Positions 17,264 through 25,672 of a stretch of DNA of 64,000 nt are shown one piece after another (positions within the stretch are counted from its first letter, which is position 1; each line of letters opens with the position of its first letter). Origin of the DNA: Nocardiopsis coralli (GTDB lineage: Bacteria > Actinomycetota > Actinomycetes > Streptosporangiales > Streptosporangiaceae); assembly GCF_014892575.1 (NCBI RefSeq), contig NZ_JADBGI010000028.1, positions 1 through 64,000 of the forward strand, in the 5' to 3' direction. Both the position numbers and the translations under genes were made by a program. Below the pieces are notes generated by a model. It saw only the letters and a list, made by a program, of their open reading frames with translations, was not told the DNA's origin and did not search any database.

Positions 17264-18097
17264 GTGCCCGAGGAGACCGACTACCCCGAATCCGGGCGTC
17301 CCGCGCGCCGTGGAGTGGGGCCGACCGAGAGCGCCCGCGCCGGACGCCACTGGTGGGACGGCGCCGCCGACGCCTACCAGGCCGAACACGGCCCCTTCCT
17401 CGGCGACGCCGACTTCGTGTGGGGTCCCGAGGGGCTGACCGAAGCAGAGGCGCGCCTGCTCGGCACCCCCTACACCCTGCGTGATGCGCGTGTACTCGAG
17501 ATCGGGTGCGGCGCCGGACAGTGCGGACGGTGGCTGCGAGCTCAGGGTGTGCGCCGTGTCGTGGGCTTCGACATCTCCCACCGCCAGCTGCTGCACTCCC
17601 GACGCATCGACGACGCCACCGGACACCAGCTGGCCTCAGTGCAGGCCGACGCGCAGTACCTGCCCTTCGCCGACGCCTCCTTCGACGTGGTCTTCTCGTC
17701 GTTCGGCGCGCTGCCGTTCGTCCCGTCGGCGGCGACCGCGATCGACGAGGCCGCGCGGGTCCTGCGCCCGGGTGGGCGGCTGGCGTTCTCGGTGACCCAC
17801 CCCGTGCGGTGGGCGTTCCCCGACGACCCGAGCGAGCGCGGGCTCACGCTGATCCAGTCCTACTTCGACCGGACCCCGTACGTGGAGGAGGACGACGCCG
17901 GGCGTGCGGTCTACGTCGAGCACCACCACACCGTCGGCGACTGGGTGCGGGCCGTCGCCGGCGCGGGGCTGGCGCTGGCCGACCTGGTCGAGCCCGAGTG
18001 GCCCGAGCACAACACGCAGGAGTGGGGCGGTTGGGGGCCGGTCCGGGGGAGCATGCTGCCCGGGACGGCGGTCTTCGTGGCCGACAAGCCCGCCTGA
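17264..18097 (+). CDS. SAM-dependent methyltransferase (class I)
   Basis: 277 residues. Motif I VLEIGCGAGQCGRWL near residue 80 binds S-adenosylmethionine; the acidic loop GFDISHRQLLHSRR and the DAQYLPFADASFDVVFSSFGALPF region follow (written here in part). This fits the UbiE/Methyltransf_11 type that acts on small molecules. The substrate is unknown. The GTG at 17264 is supported by AAGGGGAC upstream and gives a sensible N terminus (PEETDYPESG). It follows the SURF1 gene by 37 bp and precedes a GNAT gene, so co-transcription is possible but the functions do not obviously connect. Confidence 0.86.
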   Translation: MPEETDYPESGRPARRGVGPTESARAGRHWWDGAADAYQAEHGPFLGDADFVWGPEGLTEAEARLLGTPYTLRDARVLEIGCGAGQCGRWLRAQGVRRVVGFDISHRQLLHSRRIDDATGHQLASVQADAQYLPFADASFDVVFSSFGALPFVPSAATAIDEAARVLRPGGRLAFSVTHPVRWAFPDDPSERGLTLIQSYFDRTPYVEEDDAGRAVYVEHHHTVGDWVRAVAGAGLALADLVEPEWPEHNTQEWGGWGPVRGSMLPGTAVFVADKPA

Positions 18098-18164
18098 GAC
18101 CCGGTTTCTCTCGCCCGGGACGGGTAGGCCTGACGCGTCCTGTACCCCCCCGGAGGGAGCCCTC

Positions 18165-18614
18165 GTGTCCGACGTCCAGGTCCGTGCCGCCCGCCCCGAG
18201 GACCACGCCCGCATCGTCGCGGTCTGCGACGCCTGGTGGGGGCGCCCGGTGGCGCACATCCTGCCTCGGCTGTTCCTCGACCATTTCCACCGGACGAGTC
18301 TCGTGGCCGAGGGCGGGGACGCCCTCGCCGGCTTCCTGGTGGGGTTCCACTCGCCGTCCGAGCCCGCCACCGCGTACGTGCACTTCGCCGGTGTGGCTCC
18401 CGAGCACCGGCGTTCCGGTCTGGCCCGTGGTCTGTACCGTCGTTTTTTCGACGGGGCCCGGGCAGACGGCCGGACCCTCGTCCGGGCCGTCACCTCACCC
18501 GTGAACGAGGGGTCCATCGCCTTCCACCGTGGTATCGGGTTCACCGTGACCGGGCCGCACGCCGATCACGACGGCCCCGGCGTCGACCGCATGGTCTTCG
18601 AACGACCGCTGTGA
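18165..18614 (+). CDS. GNAT-family N-acetyltransferase
   Basis: 149 residues with a GNAT acetyltransferase fold. The acetyl-CoA loop is seen in VAPEHRRSGLARGLYRRFF (near residues 80-98), followed by SPVNEGSIAFHRGIGF, the usual motif near the C terminus. The substrate is unknown. The start is a GTG with GGAGGGAGC upstream. It lies 67 bp after the methyltransferase and 43 bp before the MDR oxidoreductase. Confidence 0.85.
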   Translation: MSDVQVRAARPEDHARIVAVCDAWWGRPVAHILPRLFLDHFHRTSLVAEGGDALAGFLVGFHSPSEPATAYVHFAGVAPEHRRSGLARGLYRRFFDGARADGRTLVRAVTSPVNEGSIAFHRGIGFTVTGPHADHDGPGVDRMVFERPL

Positions 18615-18657
18615 CCCGCATGGAATACGCGCTCCGAGGCGGCCGGTTGCCCCGGAC

Positions 18658-19590
18658 ATGAAGGCCGTAGGAATCACAGAAGCAGGAGACCCCGACGTCC
18701 TCCAGGTGCTGAACCTGCCCGAACCGCAGCCCGGGCCCGGGGAGGTACGCATCCGTGTGCGCGCGGCGGCGGTCAACCCGACCGACACCCTGTTGCGCTC
18801 CGGTGCGCGCGGCGCCCCCGACGGACCGGCCGTGCCGGGGATGGACGCCGCCGGAACCGTCGACCGGCTCGGGCCCGGCGTGGATACCGACCGCCTCGCC
18901 GTCGGGCAGGACGTCGTGGTGCTCGTCGTGCCCCGGGGCGCACACGGCGCCTACGCCGAGCAGATCGTGGTGCCCGCCGCCTCCGTCGTGCCCGCACCCG
19001 CGGGTGCGGAGCCCGCGGCCGCCGCGACCCTGCTCATGAACGCCATGACCGCACGCCTGGCCCTGGACGCGCTCGCGCTGTCGCCGGGAGACACCCTGGC
19101 CGTGACCGGTGCCGCCGGCGCGTTCGGCGGGTACGCGGTCCAGCTGGGCAAGGCGGACGGGCTCCGGGTGATCGCCGACGCCAAGGACTCGGACTCCGAC
19201 CTCGTACGCGGGCTCGGCGCCGACGACGTCGTCGAACGCGGGGAGGACGTCGCCGACCGCATCCGCGGGCTCGTCCCCGACGGGGTTCCCGGGCTCGCCG
19301 ACGGTGCGCTGCTCAACGACAAGGCGGTCCCCGCCGTGGCCGACGGCGGAGGGCTGGCGACCGTGCGCGGCTGGAACGGGCCCGCCGAACGCGGGGTGAC
19401 GGTGCACCCGGTGATGGTGCCGGACGGCGCCACCGACACCGCCGGGCTGGACCGGCTCGCCCGCCAGGCCGAGGAGGGCGTGCTGAGCCTGCGCGTGGCG
19501 CAGGTGCTGCCCGCGGACCGCGCGCCCGAGGCGCACCGCCTCCTGGAGGCCGGCGGTGTGCGCGGGCGCATCGTGCTCGACTTCGGCTGA
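18658..19590 (+). CDS. MDR-family NADP-dependent oxidoreductase (quinone reductase-like)
   Basis: 310 residues. It has the medium-chain dehydrogenase layout: an N-terminal GroES-like domain (MKAVGITEAGDPDVLQV, PGPGEVRIRVRAAAVNPTD) and a Rossmann domain with AVTGAAGAFGGYAVQLGK near residue 150. Zinc-binding cysteines are lacking, so it belongs with the zinc-free NADPH:quinone reductase or enoyl reductase group. Its substrate is not known. The ATG at 18658 begins with the standard MKAV start. It is convergent with the MerR gene, 38 bp away. Confidence 0.87.
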   Translation: MKAVGITEAGDPDVLQVLNLPEPQPGPGEVRIRVRAAAVNPTDTLLRSGARGAPDGPAVPGMDAAGTVDRLGPGVDTDRLAVGQDVVVLVVPRGAHGAYAEQIVVPAASVVPAPAGAEPAAAATLLMNAMTARLALDALALSPGDTLAVTGAAGAFGGYAVQLGKADGLRVIADAKDSDSDLVRGLGADDVVERGEDVADRIRGLVPDGVPGLADGALLNDKAVPAVADGGGLATVRGWNGPAERGVTVHPVMVPDGATDTAGLDRLARQAEEGVLSLRVAQVLPADRAPEAHRLLEAGGVRGRIVLDFG

Positions 19591-19628
19591 GTCCCGCGCC
19601 GACGTGTACGCGGCCCTGACCGCCCGGG

Positions 19629-20252
19629 TCAGGGCCGCTGCCGGTCCCGGGATGCGCTCGCCTGCGCAAGGCGCCGCAGAGAGGCCAACAGGCTGTCGCC
19701 CAGGACCGTCCCGACCACGGCTTTCTCGAGCAGTTCGTCGACGTCGGTGAGGCCCTCCACGTACTGCATGTCGGCCTGGGCCAGCTGTTCCGCGGCCTCG
19801 GCGTAGCTGTCGAGCCAGTCCCGGTCGAGCTCCATTCCGAGGCTCCGGAAGGTCGCCAGGATCTGTGCGAGGCGGTGGCGCATGGGGGAGTCCGGATAGA
19901 CGAACCAGCCCTGCTGCTCGGCCAGGGCGTCGGCGAGTTCCAGATCGCCCCCCTCGGGGCCCGCGGGCTCGCGGCCGCCCGAGTCGACCGTCATGAGTGT
20001 GCGCCCGAGCAGGTCGTGGTTGCTGACGCTGTTCCCGTCGATGCCCTCCAACAGGGACCGGGTGTCGGCGAGGGAGAGGCCGCCGACCTCGGTGAGTGCG
20101 CGGATGAGACGGAGCCGGCGTACGTGGCTCCCGTCGTAGCGCGCCTGGTTGGGGCTGGTGCGTTCGCCCCGGTGGAGCAGCCCTTCGCGCAGGTAGTACT
20201 TGATGCTCGGTACCGGACTTCCCGAGTGCTCGCTCAGTTCCGAGATGCGCAT
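19629..20252 (-). CDS. MerR-family transcriptional regulator
   Basis: 207 residues. The N-terminal winged helix-turn-helix is clear (MRISELSEHSGSPVPSIKYY, then LREGLLHRGERTSPNQARYD), followed by the MerR coiled-coil and a C-terminal domain of about 100 residues whose ligand is unknown. No metal-binding Cys pattern is seen. It is divergent from a membrane protein gene, with a striking concentric dyad of 43 bp between them, so it very likely controls that gene and itself. The N-terminal methionine starts the domain directly. Confidence 0.88.
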   Translation of the reverse strand: MRISELSEHSGSPVPSIKYYLREGLLHRGERTSPNQARYDGSHVRRLRLIRALTEVGGLSLADTRSLLEGIDGNSVSNHDLLGRTLMTVDSGGREPAGPEGGDLELADALAEQQGWFVYPDSPMRHRLAQILATFRSLGMELDRDWLDSYAEAAEQLAQADMQYVEGLTDVDELLEKAVVGTVLGDSLLASLRRLAQASASRDRQRP

Positions 20253-20298
20253 GAGGTTCCTCCGTCGGTTCCGGCCCCTTGTGGTTCACGCCTCAAAG

Positions 20299-20341
20299 AT
20301 GGATAGTGAAAGTATCGATAGTAGATACTCCGACTATCCAT
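20299..20341. promoter_or_regulatory. Concentric double palindrome, putative MerR operator
   Basis: Outer arms ATGGATAGT (20299-20307) and ACTATCCAT (20333-20341) are perfect reverse complements. Inner arms AGTATC (20311-20316) and GATACT (20324-20329) are too. Both pairs share the same centre at 20320. The inner arms resemble the 19-bp dyads bound by MerR regulators in long promoter spacers. It lies in the 102-bp gap between the divergent MerR and membrane protein genes. Confidence 0.65.
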
Positions 20342-20354
20342 AAGAGGTTCCTCC

Positions 20355-21371
20355 ATGGTAACGCTCCGGGAAATACGCTCCTGGCACCGCCCCCTGGTCG
20401 ACACCGCCCTGCTCTGCGTGGTCCTCCTCCTCGTCTCCGCCGTCGGGCTGGCTCTCGACCAGCGCCTGATCAACGGCGAAGCCGCGTGGGCCAAGCCCGC
20501 CAAGTTCGCACTGTCCATCACCGTCTACAACCTCACCCTCGCGTGGTTGCTGCACCTGTCGCACCGGTGGCGGCGCCTGGGGTGGTGGATGGGGACCGCC
20601 GTCGCCGTGGCCACCGCGGCCGAGATGGCCCTGATCATCACCCAGGTCGTGCGCGGGCGTATGAGCCACTTCAACAGCGAGACCGTGTTCGACGCGGCCG
20701 TGTACTCGGCCATGGGCACCATGATCGGCGGACTCTGGGTCGCCACCTTCGTGATCGCCGTCCTGCTCATGTTCCAGCGCCTGCGGGACCGCTCCACGAC
20801 CTGGGCGATCCGTATCGGTGTGTGGATCGCGCTCGCCGGCATGGCCGTGGGGCCGCTCATGACCGCGCCCACCCCTGCCCAACGAGAGGAACTCGTCGAC
20901 GGGGGCGGTGTCGACGTCCTGGGCGCGCACACCGTCGGGCTGCCCGACGGAGGCCCGGGCCTGCCCTTCGTCGGGTGGAGCACCGTCGCGGGGGACCTGC
21001 GGGTGGGGCACTTCGTGGGGATCCACGGGCTCCAGGCGATGATCCTGCTGGCGTTCCTGCTCGTCCTTCTCGCGTCGCGCGTGCCCCGACTGAGCGACGA
21101 GCGTGCCCGCACGCGTGTGGTCGCGGTCCTCGGCGCCGCCTACGCCCTGCTGACCGCGCTCACGGTCTGGCAGGCCCTGCGCGGGCAGTCGGTCGTGGCC
21201 CCCGACGCCCTCACGCTCGCCGCCCTCGTCGCGCTCGGCATGGCCACGGCCCTGGGGCTCGTGTGGGCCCTGCACGTATCATCCCGGCAAAGCGACGAGG
21301 AGGAAGCGTGCGGCTCAAGCTCGACCTACACGACATCTTCAACAAGGGCCGGAGCATCGACCAGGCCCTGA
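20355..21371 (+). CDS. Multi-pass membrane protein of unknown function
   Basis: 338 residues with about seven or eight hydrophobic helices (for example TALLCVVLLLVSAVGLALDQ near residue 18 and MILLAFLLVLLAS near residue 230). One feature of interest is the conserved-looking LINGEAAWAKPAKFALSITV segment after the first helix. I do not recognise a transporter signature. The last 21 codons overlap the following Smr gene in another frame, so the true 3' end is set only by the reading frame. Its position next to the MerR gene and its operator suggests inducible expression, for example in response to a small toxic compound. Confidence 0.75.
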   Translation: MVTLREIRSWHRPLVDTALLCVVLLLVSAVGLALDQRLINGEAAWAKPAKFALSITVYNLTLAWLLHLSHRWRRLGWWMGTAVAVATAAEMALIITQVVRGRMSHFNSETVFDAAVYSAMGTMIGGLWVATFVIAVLLMFQRLRDRSTTWAIRIGVWIALAGMAVGPLMTAPTPAQREELVDGGGVDVLGAHTVGLPDGGPGLPFVGWSTVAGDLRVGHFVGIHGLQAMILLAFLLVLLASRVPRLSDERARTRVVAVLGAAYALLTALTVWQALRGQSVVAPDALTLAALVALGMATALGLVWALHVSSRQSDEEEACGSSSTYTTSSTRAGASTRP

Positions 21372-21559
21372 ACGACATCATGGACGAGGCCGAGCAGAAG
21401 AAGGCCAAGACGGTCGAGATCATCCCCGGCAAGGGCTCCGGCCAGCTCAAGAAACGCGTGCTGCGCTTCCTCGACCGCAAGGACGTCAAGGCGCGCTACC
21501 ACCGGGTGGAGAAGGATTCCAAGAACTTCGGCCGGCTGTTCGTGCACTTCAAACACTGA
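21308..21559 (+). CDS. Small Smr-domain protein
   Basis: 83 residues, almost entirely a stand-alone Smr domain like the C-terminal part of MutS2. The N-terminal LKLDLHDIFNKGRSID carries the DLH motif, and EIIPGKGSGQLKKRV carries the substrate-loop glycine motif. Smr domains bind or nick nucleic acid, in MutS2 and in ribosome rescue. The GTG at 21308 has GAGGAGGAAGC upstream. It overlaps the end of the membrane protein gene by 64 nt in a different frame, suggesting translational coupling. Confidence 0.85.
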   Translation: MRLKLDLHDIFNKGRSIDQALNDIMDEAEQKKAKTVEIIPGKGSGQLKKRVLRFLDRKDVKARYHRVEKDSKNFGRLFVHFKH

Positions 21560-21573
21560 CCGGAGGCCCACCC

Positions 21574-22092
21574 GTGGGTGAGAGACAGAGCCGCCTGATC
21601 AGCGAACGCCTGGTCCTCGAGCCCTTGTCGGAGGCCCATGCCGACGCGGTGGTCGACCTGTTCGCCGATCCGGCCATGAGCCGCCTGTTGGGGGCCGACC
21701 TCTCGGACCCGGACCTCGCGCGCACGATGGTCGAGAACCGGCTGGCCTACGACGGCCCGCCGGAACTCGGGCACTGGGCCGTCCTGCTCGACCACGAGCT
21801 GGTCGGCCTCGCGCACCTTCGCCCCTCGGCCGAACTCCCGGGGGAACTGCCGGAGATCGGCTGGTACCTGGCCGCCCGCCACGGTGGAAGGGGGTTGGCG
21901 ACCGAGGCGGCCCGCGTCCTGCTCCGGCACGGACTCGACGACCTGGCCCTGCACTCGGTGTGGGCGCTGGTCCACGTCGACAACGCCCCGAGCCTCCGCC
22001 TGGCCCAGCGCCTCGGGTTCCTGCCCGTGGGCGAGGGCCACCACTACAACGGCCCCCACCGCGTCCACGTCGCGCTTCCGGGACCCCGGTGA
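21574..22092 (+). CDS. GNAT-family acetyltransferase (RimJ/RimL type)
   Basis: 172 residues. The layout SERLVLEPLSEAHADAVVDLF at the start and WYLAARHGGRGLATEAARVL in the middle is that of the RimJ/RimL-like branch (Acetyltransf_3) of GNATs, with VHVDNAPSLRLAQRLGF near the C terminus. Such enzymes acetylate protein N termini or small molecules; the target is unknown. The GTG start is preceded by CGGAGG. It follows the Smr gene by 14 bp, so these two are probably co-transcribed. Confidence 0.86.
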   Translation: MGERQSRLISERLVLEPLSEAHADAVVDLFADPAMSRLLGADLSDPDLARTMVENRLAYDGPPELGHWAVLLDHELVGLAHLRPSAELPGELPEIGWYLAARHGGRGLATEAARVLLRHGLDDLALHSVWALVHVDNAPSLRLAQRLGFLPVGEGHHYNGPHRVHVALPGPR

Positions 22093-22101
22093 AGGAGTGC
22101 G

Positions 22102-23559
22102 TCACAGAGCGACGACGGTCGAAGGGTCCTCCTCCCAGTTCGTGGGCTCGATGAAGTACACACGTCCGTCCTGCCACCACACCTGGTCGGCCTCGGGGCG
22201 CTCGATGTCCTTCATCTGCCGCGTAAGGGGCTCGGCCTCCCCCGTCCGTGCGTCCAGCACGTAGAACTGCCATTCGCGGGGACCGGTCAGGAACCTGCAC
22301 TTGTCGTCGGAGGGTCCTCCGCCCCGGATCACCAAGAGCTGTCCGTCCTGCACGGCGACGGCCGCATGGTCGTCACCGTCCCACGAGGTCTCCCAGAGCT
22401 CCCGCCCGTCGGACAGGTCGTGCGTGTGGACGGAGCCCCCGCAGGCGGTCCCCGCCCTCATGTGCACCCGGTCCTCGCCGAACAGCAACGGCGGCCCGTC
22501 ATGGATGTGGTCGCCCACATTGCCCCAGGTGTCCGCCCTCGACCAGGTCAGGCCCCCGCTCTCGTCGAAGACCAGGACCTGCTCCCAGTGGGGGTCGTCG
22601 AACCCGTCATCGGTGAGATCGGGGTCGTGGTCGCGTTCGGGCCCGCGCCTGTGTCCGAGGTCCAGGTGGACCATCACGGGATCCGCGTTCAGCAGTGTGG
22701 TCGAGGCCAGATCGCGGTCGATCTCGACGGGTCCGCGGTCGAAGGCGAAGGACGAGGTCTCCTCCCCGTCACCGGCATCGACCGTGTGCACCGAGATCTG
22801 ATCGCCGGCCCCGCAGTCCGCCGCCACCATCGTGTGTGTGCCGTCCTTGCCGAGGAGGTCGGTGGCGGGGCACGGGGTTCCGTCGACGGTGAACCCCTCG
22901 TGCGACCACGAACGCGAACCGCCGGAGAGGTCGAAGCCCTGCAGCTCACCGTCGACCCGCACCACGACCCCGCTCTCGTGCACGCTCACGTCGAGCTCCT
23001 CGAGGTAGCGCTCCTCGGGGTCCCCGTCCTCCAACAGCGGACCACTGCGCCAGAGTTCGGACCCCTCGTCGAGGTCGACCGCGAGCACGTCGTCGCACGA
23101 ACGCTCCGGGTCCTCCTCGGTCCGGCGCGGATCGGGGTCCACGTGTTCTCCGTCCAGGAGCACCACCCCGACCCCGTCGGAGGGTTCCTCGGCCATGCCG
23201 CACACCCGGGTGTCGGGTTCCAGAGTCCAGAGTTCCTCGCCGTCGTCGGTCGCGACCGCCGTGAGCCCGCCCTCGGAGATCTGCACGATCCGGTCATCGG
23301 ACCACCACCCGCCGACGTCCTCGCCCGGAAGCCCTTCCGCTGTCCATTCAGGGGATTGCGACACCTCGGGGAAGGGCACGATCCGGCCGCTCTGGACCAT
23401 GGCGAGGACGCTCAGGACCAGCGCGCCCACCACCGGGAGGGCAAGGCAACCGAGACTGCGGTAACGCCGCCGTGGGGAGCTCACGTCCGGGGATCCCGCC
23501 GGGCCGGGGCTCCGTCCGGGGTCCGGCTCAGGGTTCGGGGCGGTGTTGGGGAAGGTCAT
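22102..23559 (-). CDS. PQQ-like beta-propeller membrane protein
   Basis: 485 residues. A proline-rich cytosolic N terminus (about 35 residues) precedes one membrane helix (LALPVVGALVLSVLAMVQ, near residues 37-55). The rest is extracellular and looks like a PQQ-repeat/WD-type propeller, with recurring motifs such as GEELWTLEPDT, GSELWRSGPL and GRELWETSWDG, each a Trp-containing blade edge. Such proteins are usually binding or scaffold proteins, not quinoprotein enzymes. The ATG follows GGGGAGCAGC. The stop is 9 bp from the convergent GNAT stop. Confidence 0.82.
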   Translation of the reverse strand: MTFPNTAPNPEPDPGRSPGPAGSPDVSSPRRRYRSLGCLALPVVGALVLSVLAMVQSGRIVPFPEVSQSPEWTAEGLPGEDVGGWWSDDRIVQISEGGLTAVATDDGEELWTLEPDTRVCGMAEEPSDGVGVVLLDGEHVDPDPRRTEEDPERSCDDVLAVDLDEGSELWRSGPLLEDGDPEERYLEELDVSVHESGVVVRVDGELQGFDLSGGSRSWSHEGFTVDGTPCPATDLLGKDGTHTMVAADCGAGDQISVHTVDAGDGEETSSFAFDRGPVEIDRDLASTTLLNADPVMVHLDLGHRRGPERDHDPDLTDDGFDDPHWEQVLVFDESGGLTWSRADTWGNVGDHIHDGPPLLFGEDRVHMRAGTACGGSVHTHDLSDGRELWETSWDGDDHAAVAVQDGQLLVIRGGGPSDDKCRFLTGPREWQFYVLDARTGEAEPLTRQMKDIERPEADQVWWQDGRVYFIEPTNWEEDPSTVVAL

Positions 23560-23629
23560 GCTGCTCCCGGGGAACGGGTTCGGTACTGGTCCGTGCGACG
23601 CACCCCCGCCCGCCCCGGGTTCGCAACCG

Positions 23630-24571
23630 TCACACGCCGGTGATGCGGTTCTCCTCGGCGAACGCGGCCAGCTCGGCGCGGGTCGGCGCGGTCGCCGGGC
23701 CGCGCAGGGTCACCGCCCGCGCCGCCGCGGCGTTCGCGCGTCGGGCCGCCCCTTCCAGGTCCAGCCCCTCGGCGAGCGCGGCCAGCAGCGCTCCCACGTG
23801 GGAGTCCCCGGCCCCGTTCGTGTCCACGGCCGCCACCGGGACCCCCGGGACCCGCACCGGCTCCCGGTCGGCGACGGCCACCACACAACCGTCCACGCCG
23901 TCGCGCACCACCGCGGCCCCGCCCGGCCGCACCCGGGACGCAAGGTCCGCGGCCGCCCGCTCCGGCCCCGCGCCCCCGGTGAGCGCCGCCGCCTCGGTCG
24001 CGTTGGGGCTGAACACGTCCACGCGCTCCATCACCTTCGCCAGCAGCTCCGGATCGATCGCGCCGACCACCGGGGCGGGGTCCAGCGCCACCCGCACCTG
24101 CGGGTCCAGCCCGACGATCCACGCCGCCAGGTCCTCCGCGCGCGGTCCCGGGAGCAGCGAGTACCCGACCGCGTAGACCGTGTCACCGGGTCCGGGATCG
24201 AGGGAACGCAGCGCCGTGGCGGGCAGCTCGCTCTCCGCACCCAGGCTGGTGACGAAGGTGCGTTCGGCACCGGAGTCCACGAGCGCCACGCAGAACCCGG
24301 TGTCGGAACCCGGGAGTGGGTCGTGCACGGCCTCCACACCTTCCGCCCGCAGCGCCGCCCGGGCCAGCTCCCCGTTGGGCCCGGTGCCGTGCGCCCCTCC
24401 GTAGACCACGGGCATCCCGGCGCGGGCGGCCGCGGCCATCACGTTGAACCCGCCCCCGGGCAGCGCGACGGCACTGTCGGCGAGGGTGTCCCCGCCGGGC
24501 TCGGGAAGACGGTCGACGGTCATGACCAGGTCGATGATGACCGGACTCACATGGATCAGGCGGCCGTTCAC
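23630..24571 (-). CDS. PfkB-family carbohydrate kinase
   Basis: 313 residues. The ribokinase-like fold is shown by PGGGFNVMAAAARAG near residue 30 (sugar-binding Gly motif) and DTNGAGDSHVGALLAALAEG near residue 255 (anion hole and catalytic Asp in the GAGD motif). It phosphorylates a sugar or nucleoside; ribokinase, fructokinase and adenosine kinase are all possible. The start is a GTG at 24571 with GAGGAGGGC upstream. The PQQ-like gene follows 70 bp downstream on the same strand. No sugar transporter is adjacent. Confidence 0.86.
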   Translation of the reverse strand: MNGRLIHVSPVIIDLVMTVDRLPEPGGDTLADSAVALPGGGFNVMAAAARAGMPVVYGGAHGTGPNGELARAALRAEGVEAVHDPLPGSDTGFCVALVDSGAERTFVTSLGAESELPATALRSLDPGPGDTVYAVGYSLLPGPRAEDLAAWIVGLDPQVRVALDPAPVVGAIDPELLAKVMERVDVFSPNATEAAALTGGAGPERAAADLASRVRPGGAAVVRDGVDGCVVAVADREPVRVPGVPVAAVDTNGAGDSHVGALLAALAEGLDLEGAARRANAAAARAVTLRGPATAPTRAELAAFAEENRITGV

Positions 24572-24746
24572 GCACGCCCTCCTCTCGTTCGGGACACCCC
24601 CAGCATCCCGCTCTCGAGCCGCCCCCGCCACGCGCAGGCAATGGTCGGCAAGACCGAGTTGTGCGAGTTTTTGCCGTGGGGAACCCCTGAACGGTGGTGC
24701 TCCGGGTCAGACTCGTTCCAGGGCGCAAGCAGCGAGAGGGGATGGC

Positions 24747-25541
24747 ATGATCACGACCGATTTCAGGCCGGGGACGCCCTGCTGGCTGGAGCTGAACACA
24801 CCCGACGTGGCGGCCACGGCCGACTTCTACCACCGGGTGTTCGGGTGGACCCTGCACGAGATCGGGTTCGATGCCGGGGGGTATCAGTTCCTGCGCCGGG
24901 GGGACAGCGCCGCAGCGGCGATCGGCCCCCTGGAGCACGAGGAACAGCGCCCCGCGTGGACCCTCATCTTCGCCGTCGGCGACATCGAGGACGCCATCGA
25001 CGAGACCGAGAACCGTGGCGGTTCGGTCTACGTGGAGCCCTTCGCGGTGCCTCCGGTGGGCCGTATGGCGATCCTCATGGATTCCCTGGGCGGGGTGTTC
25101 GGCGTCTGGCAGAGCCAGGAGTTCGGCGGGTTCGAGGTGGTCAACGAGCCGGACAGCTTCGGCTGGGCCGAGCTGTGGACACCCGATGCCGCGGCCTCCA
25201 GGTCCTTCTACAGCGGGGTCTTCGGCTGGCAGTACGAGATCCTCGACCAGGGTGAGAACGGCGAGTACGCGGTGGCCCGCAACACCGGTGCCCCGCTCGA
25301 GGAGTCGCACGGCGGGATCATGGAACTCGGACGCGAGTACCTGGCCGACACCGAGGGCGCGCCCGACTGGCACCCGGTGTTCATGGTCGCCGACTGCGAC
25401 GCGAGTGCCCGCCTGGTGCGGGACAGCGGCGGGAAGATCTACATGGGGCCGGTCGACATCCCGCAGGCGGGGAGGATGGCGGTTTGTGCCGACCTGGTCG
25501 GCGCCGAGTTCGCCCTGCTCACGCCTTCGCCGGCCGGCTGA
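24747..25541 (+). CDS. VOC-family protein with two glyoxalase-like domains
   Basis: 264 residues made of two vicinal-oxygen-chelate domains. The first begins TPCWLELNTPDVAATADFYH and the second FGWAELWTPDAAASRSFYSG, each followed by a FGW motif. Two fused VOC modules form one active-site barrel in glyoxalase-like and bleomycin/fosfomycin resistance-type proteins. In actinomycetes this two-domain type is usually of unknown function (often called 27 kDa antigen Cfp30B-like). The ATG at 24747 has GAGAGGGGATGGC upstream. It ends just before a clear terminator. Confidence 0.87.
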   Translation: MITTDFRPGTPCWLELNTPDVAATADFYHRVFGWTLHEIGFDAGGYQFLRRGDSAAAAIGPLEHEEQRPAWTLIFAVGDIEDAIDETENRGGSVYVEPFAVPPVGRMAILMDSLGGVFGVWQSQEFGGFEVVNEPDSFGWAELWTPDAAASRSFYSGVFGWQYEILDQGENGEYAVARNTGAPLEESHGGIMELGREYLADTEGAPDWHPVFMVADCDASARLVRDSGGKIYMGPVDIPQAGRMAVCADLVGAEFALLTPSPAG

Positions 25542-25556
25542 CCCTCTCCCTGCGCG

Positions 25557-25593
25557 CCCCTCCGCCCCGATCTCCTGGGGGCGGAGGGGTTTT
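25557..25593 (+). terminator. Terminator with T-run after VOC gene
   Basis: CCCCTCCGCCCC pairs with GGGGCGGAGGGG across a 9-nt loop and is followed directly by TTTT, one of the few classical U-tract terminators in the window. Confidence 0.9.
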
Positions 25594-25672
25594 GCGTGCG
25601 CGGGGCCCGGCGCGGGGGCCGGTCATGGGGTTGGGATACTGGGCGTCGCTCCAGCGACCCCGGGAGGACACC

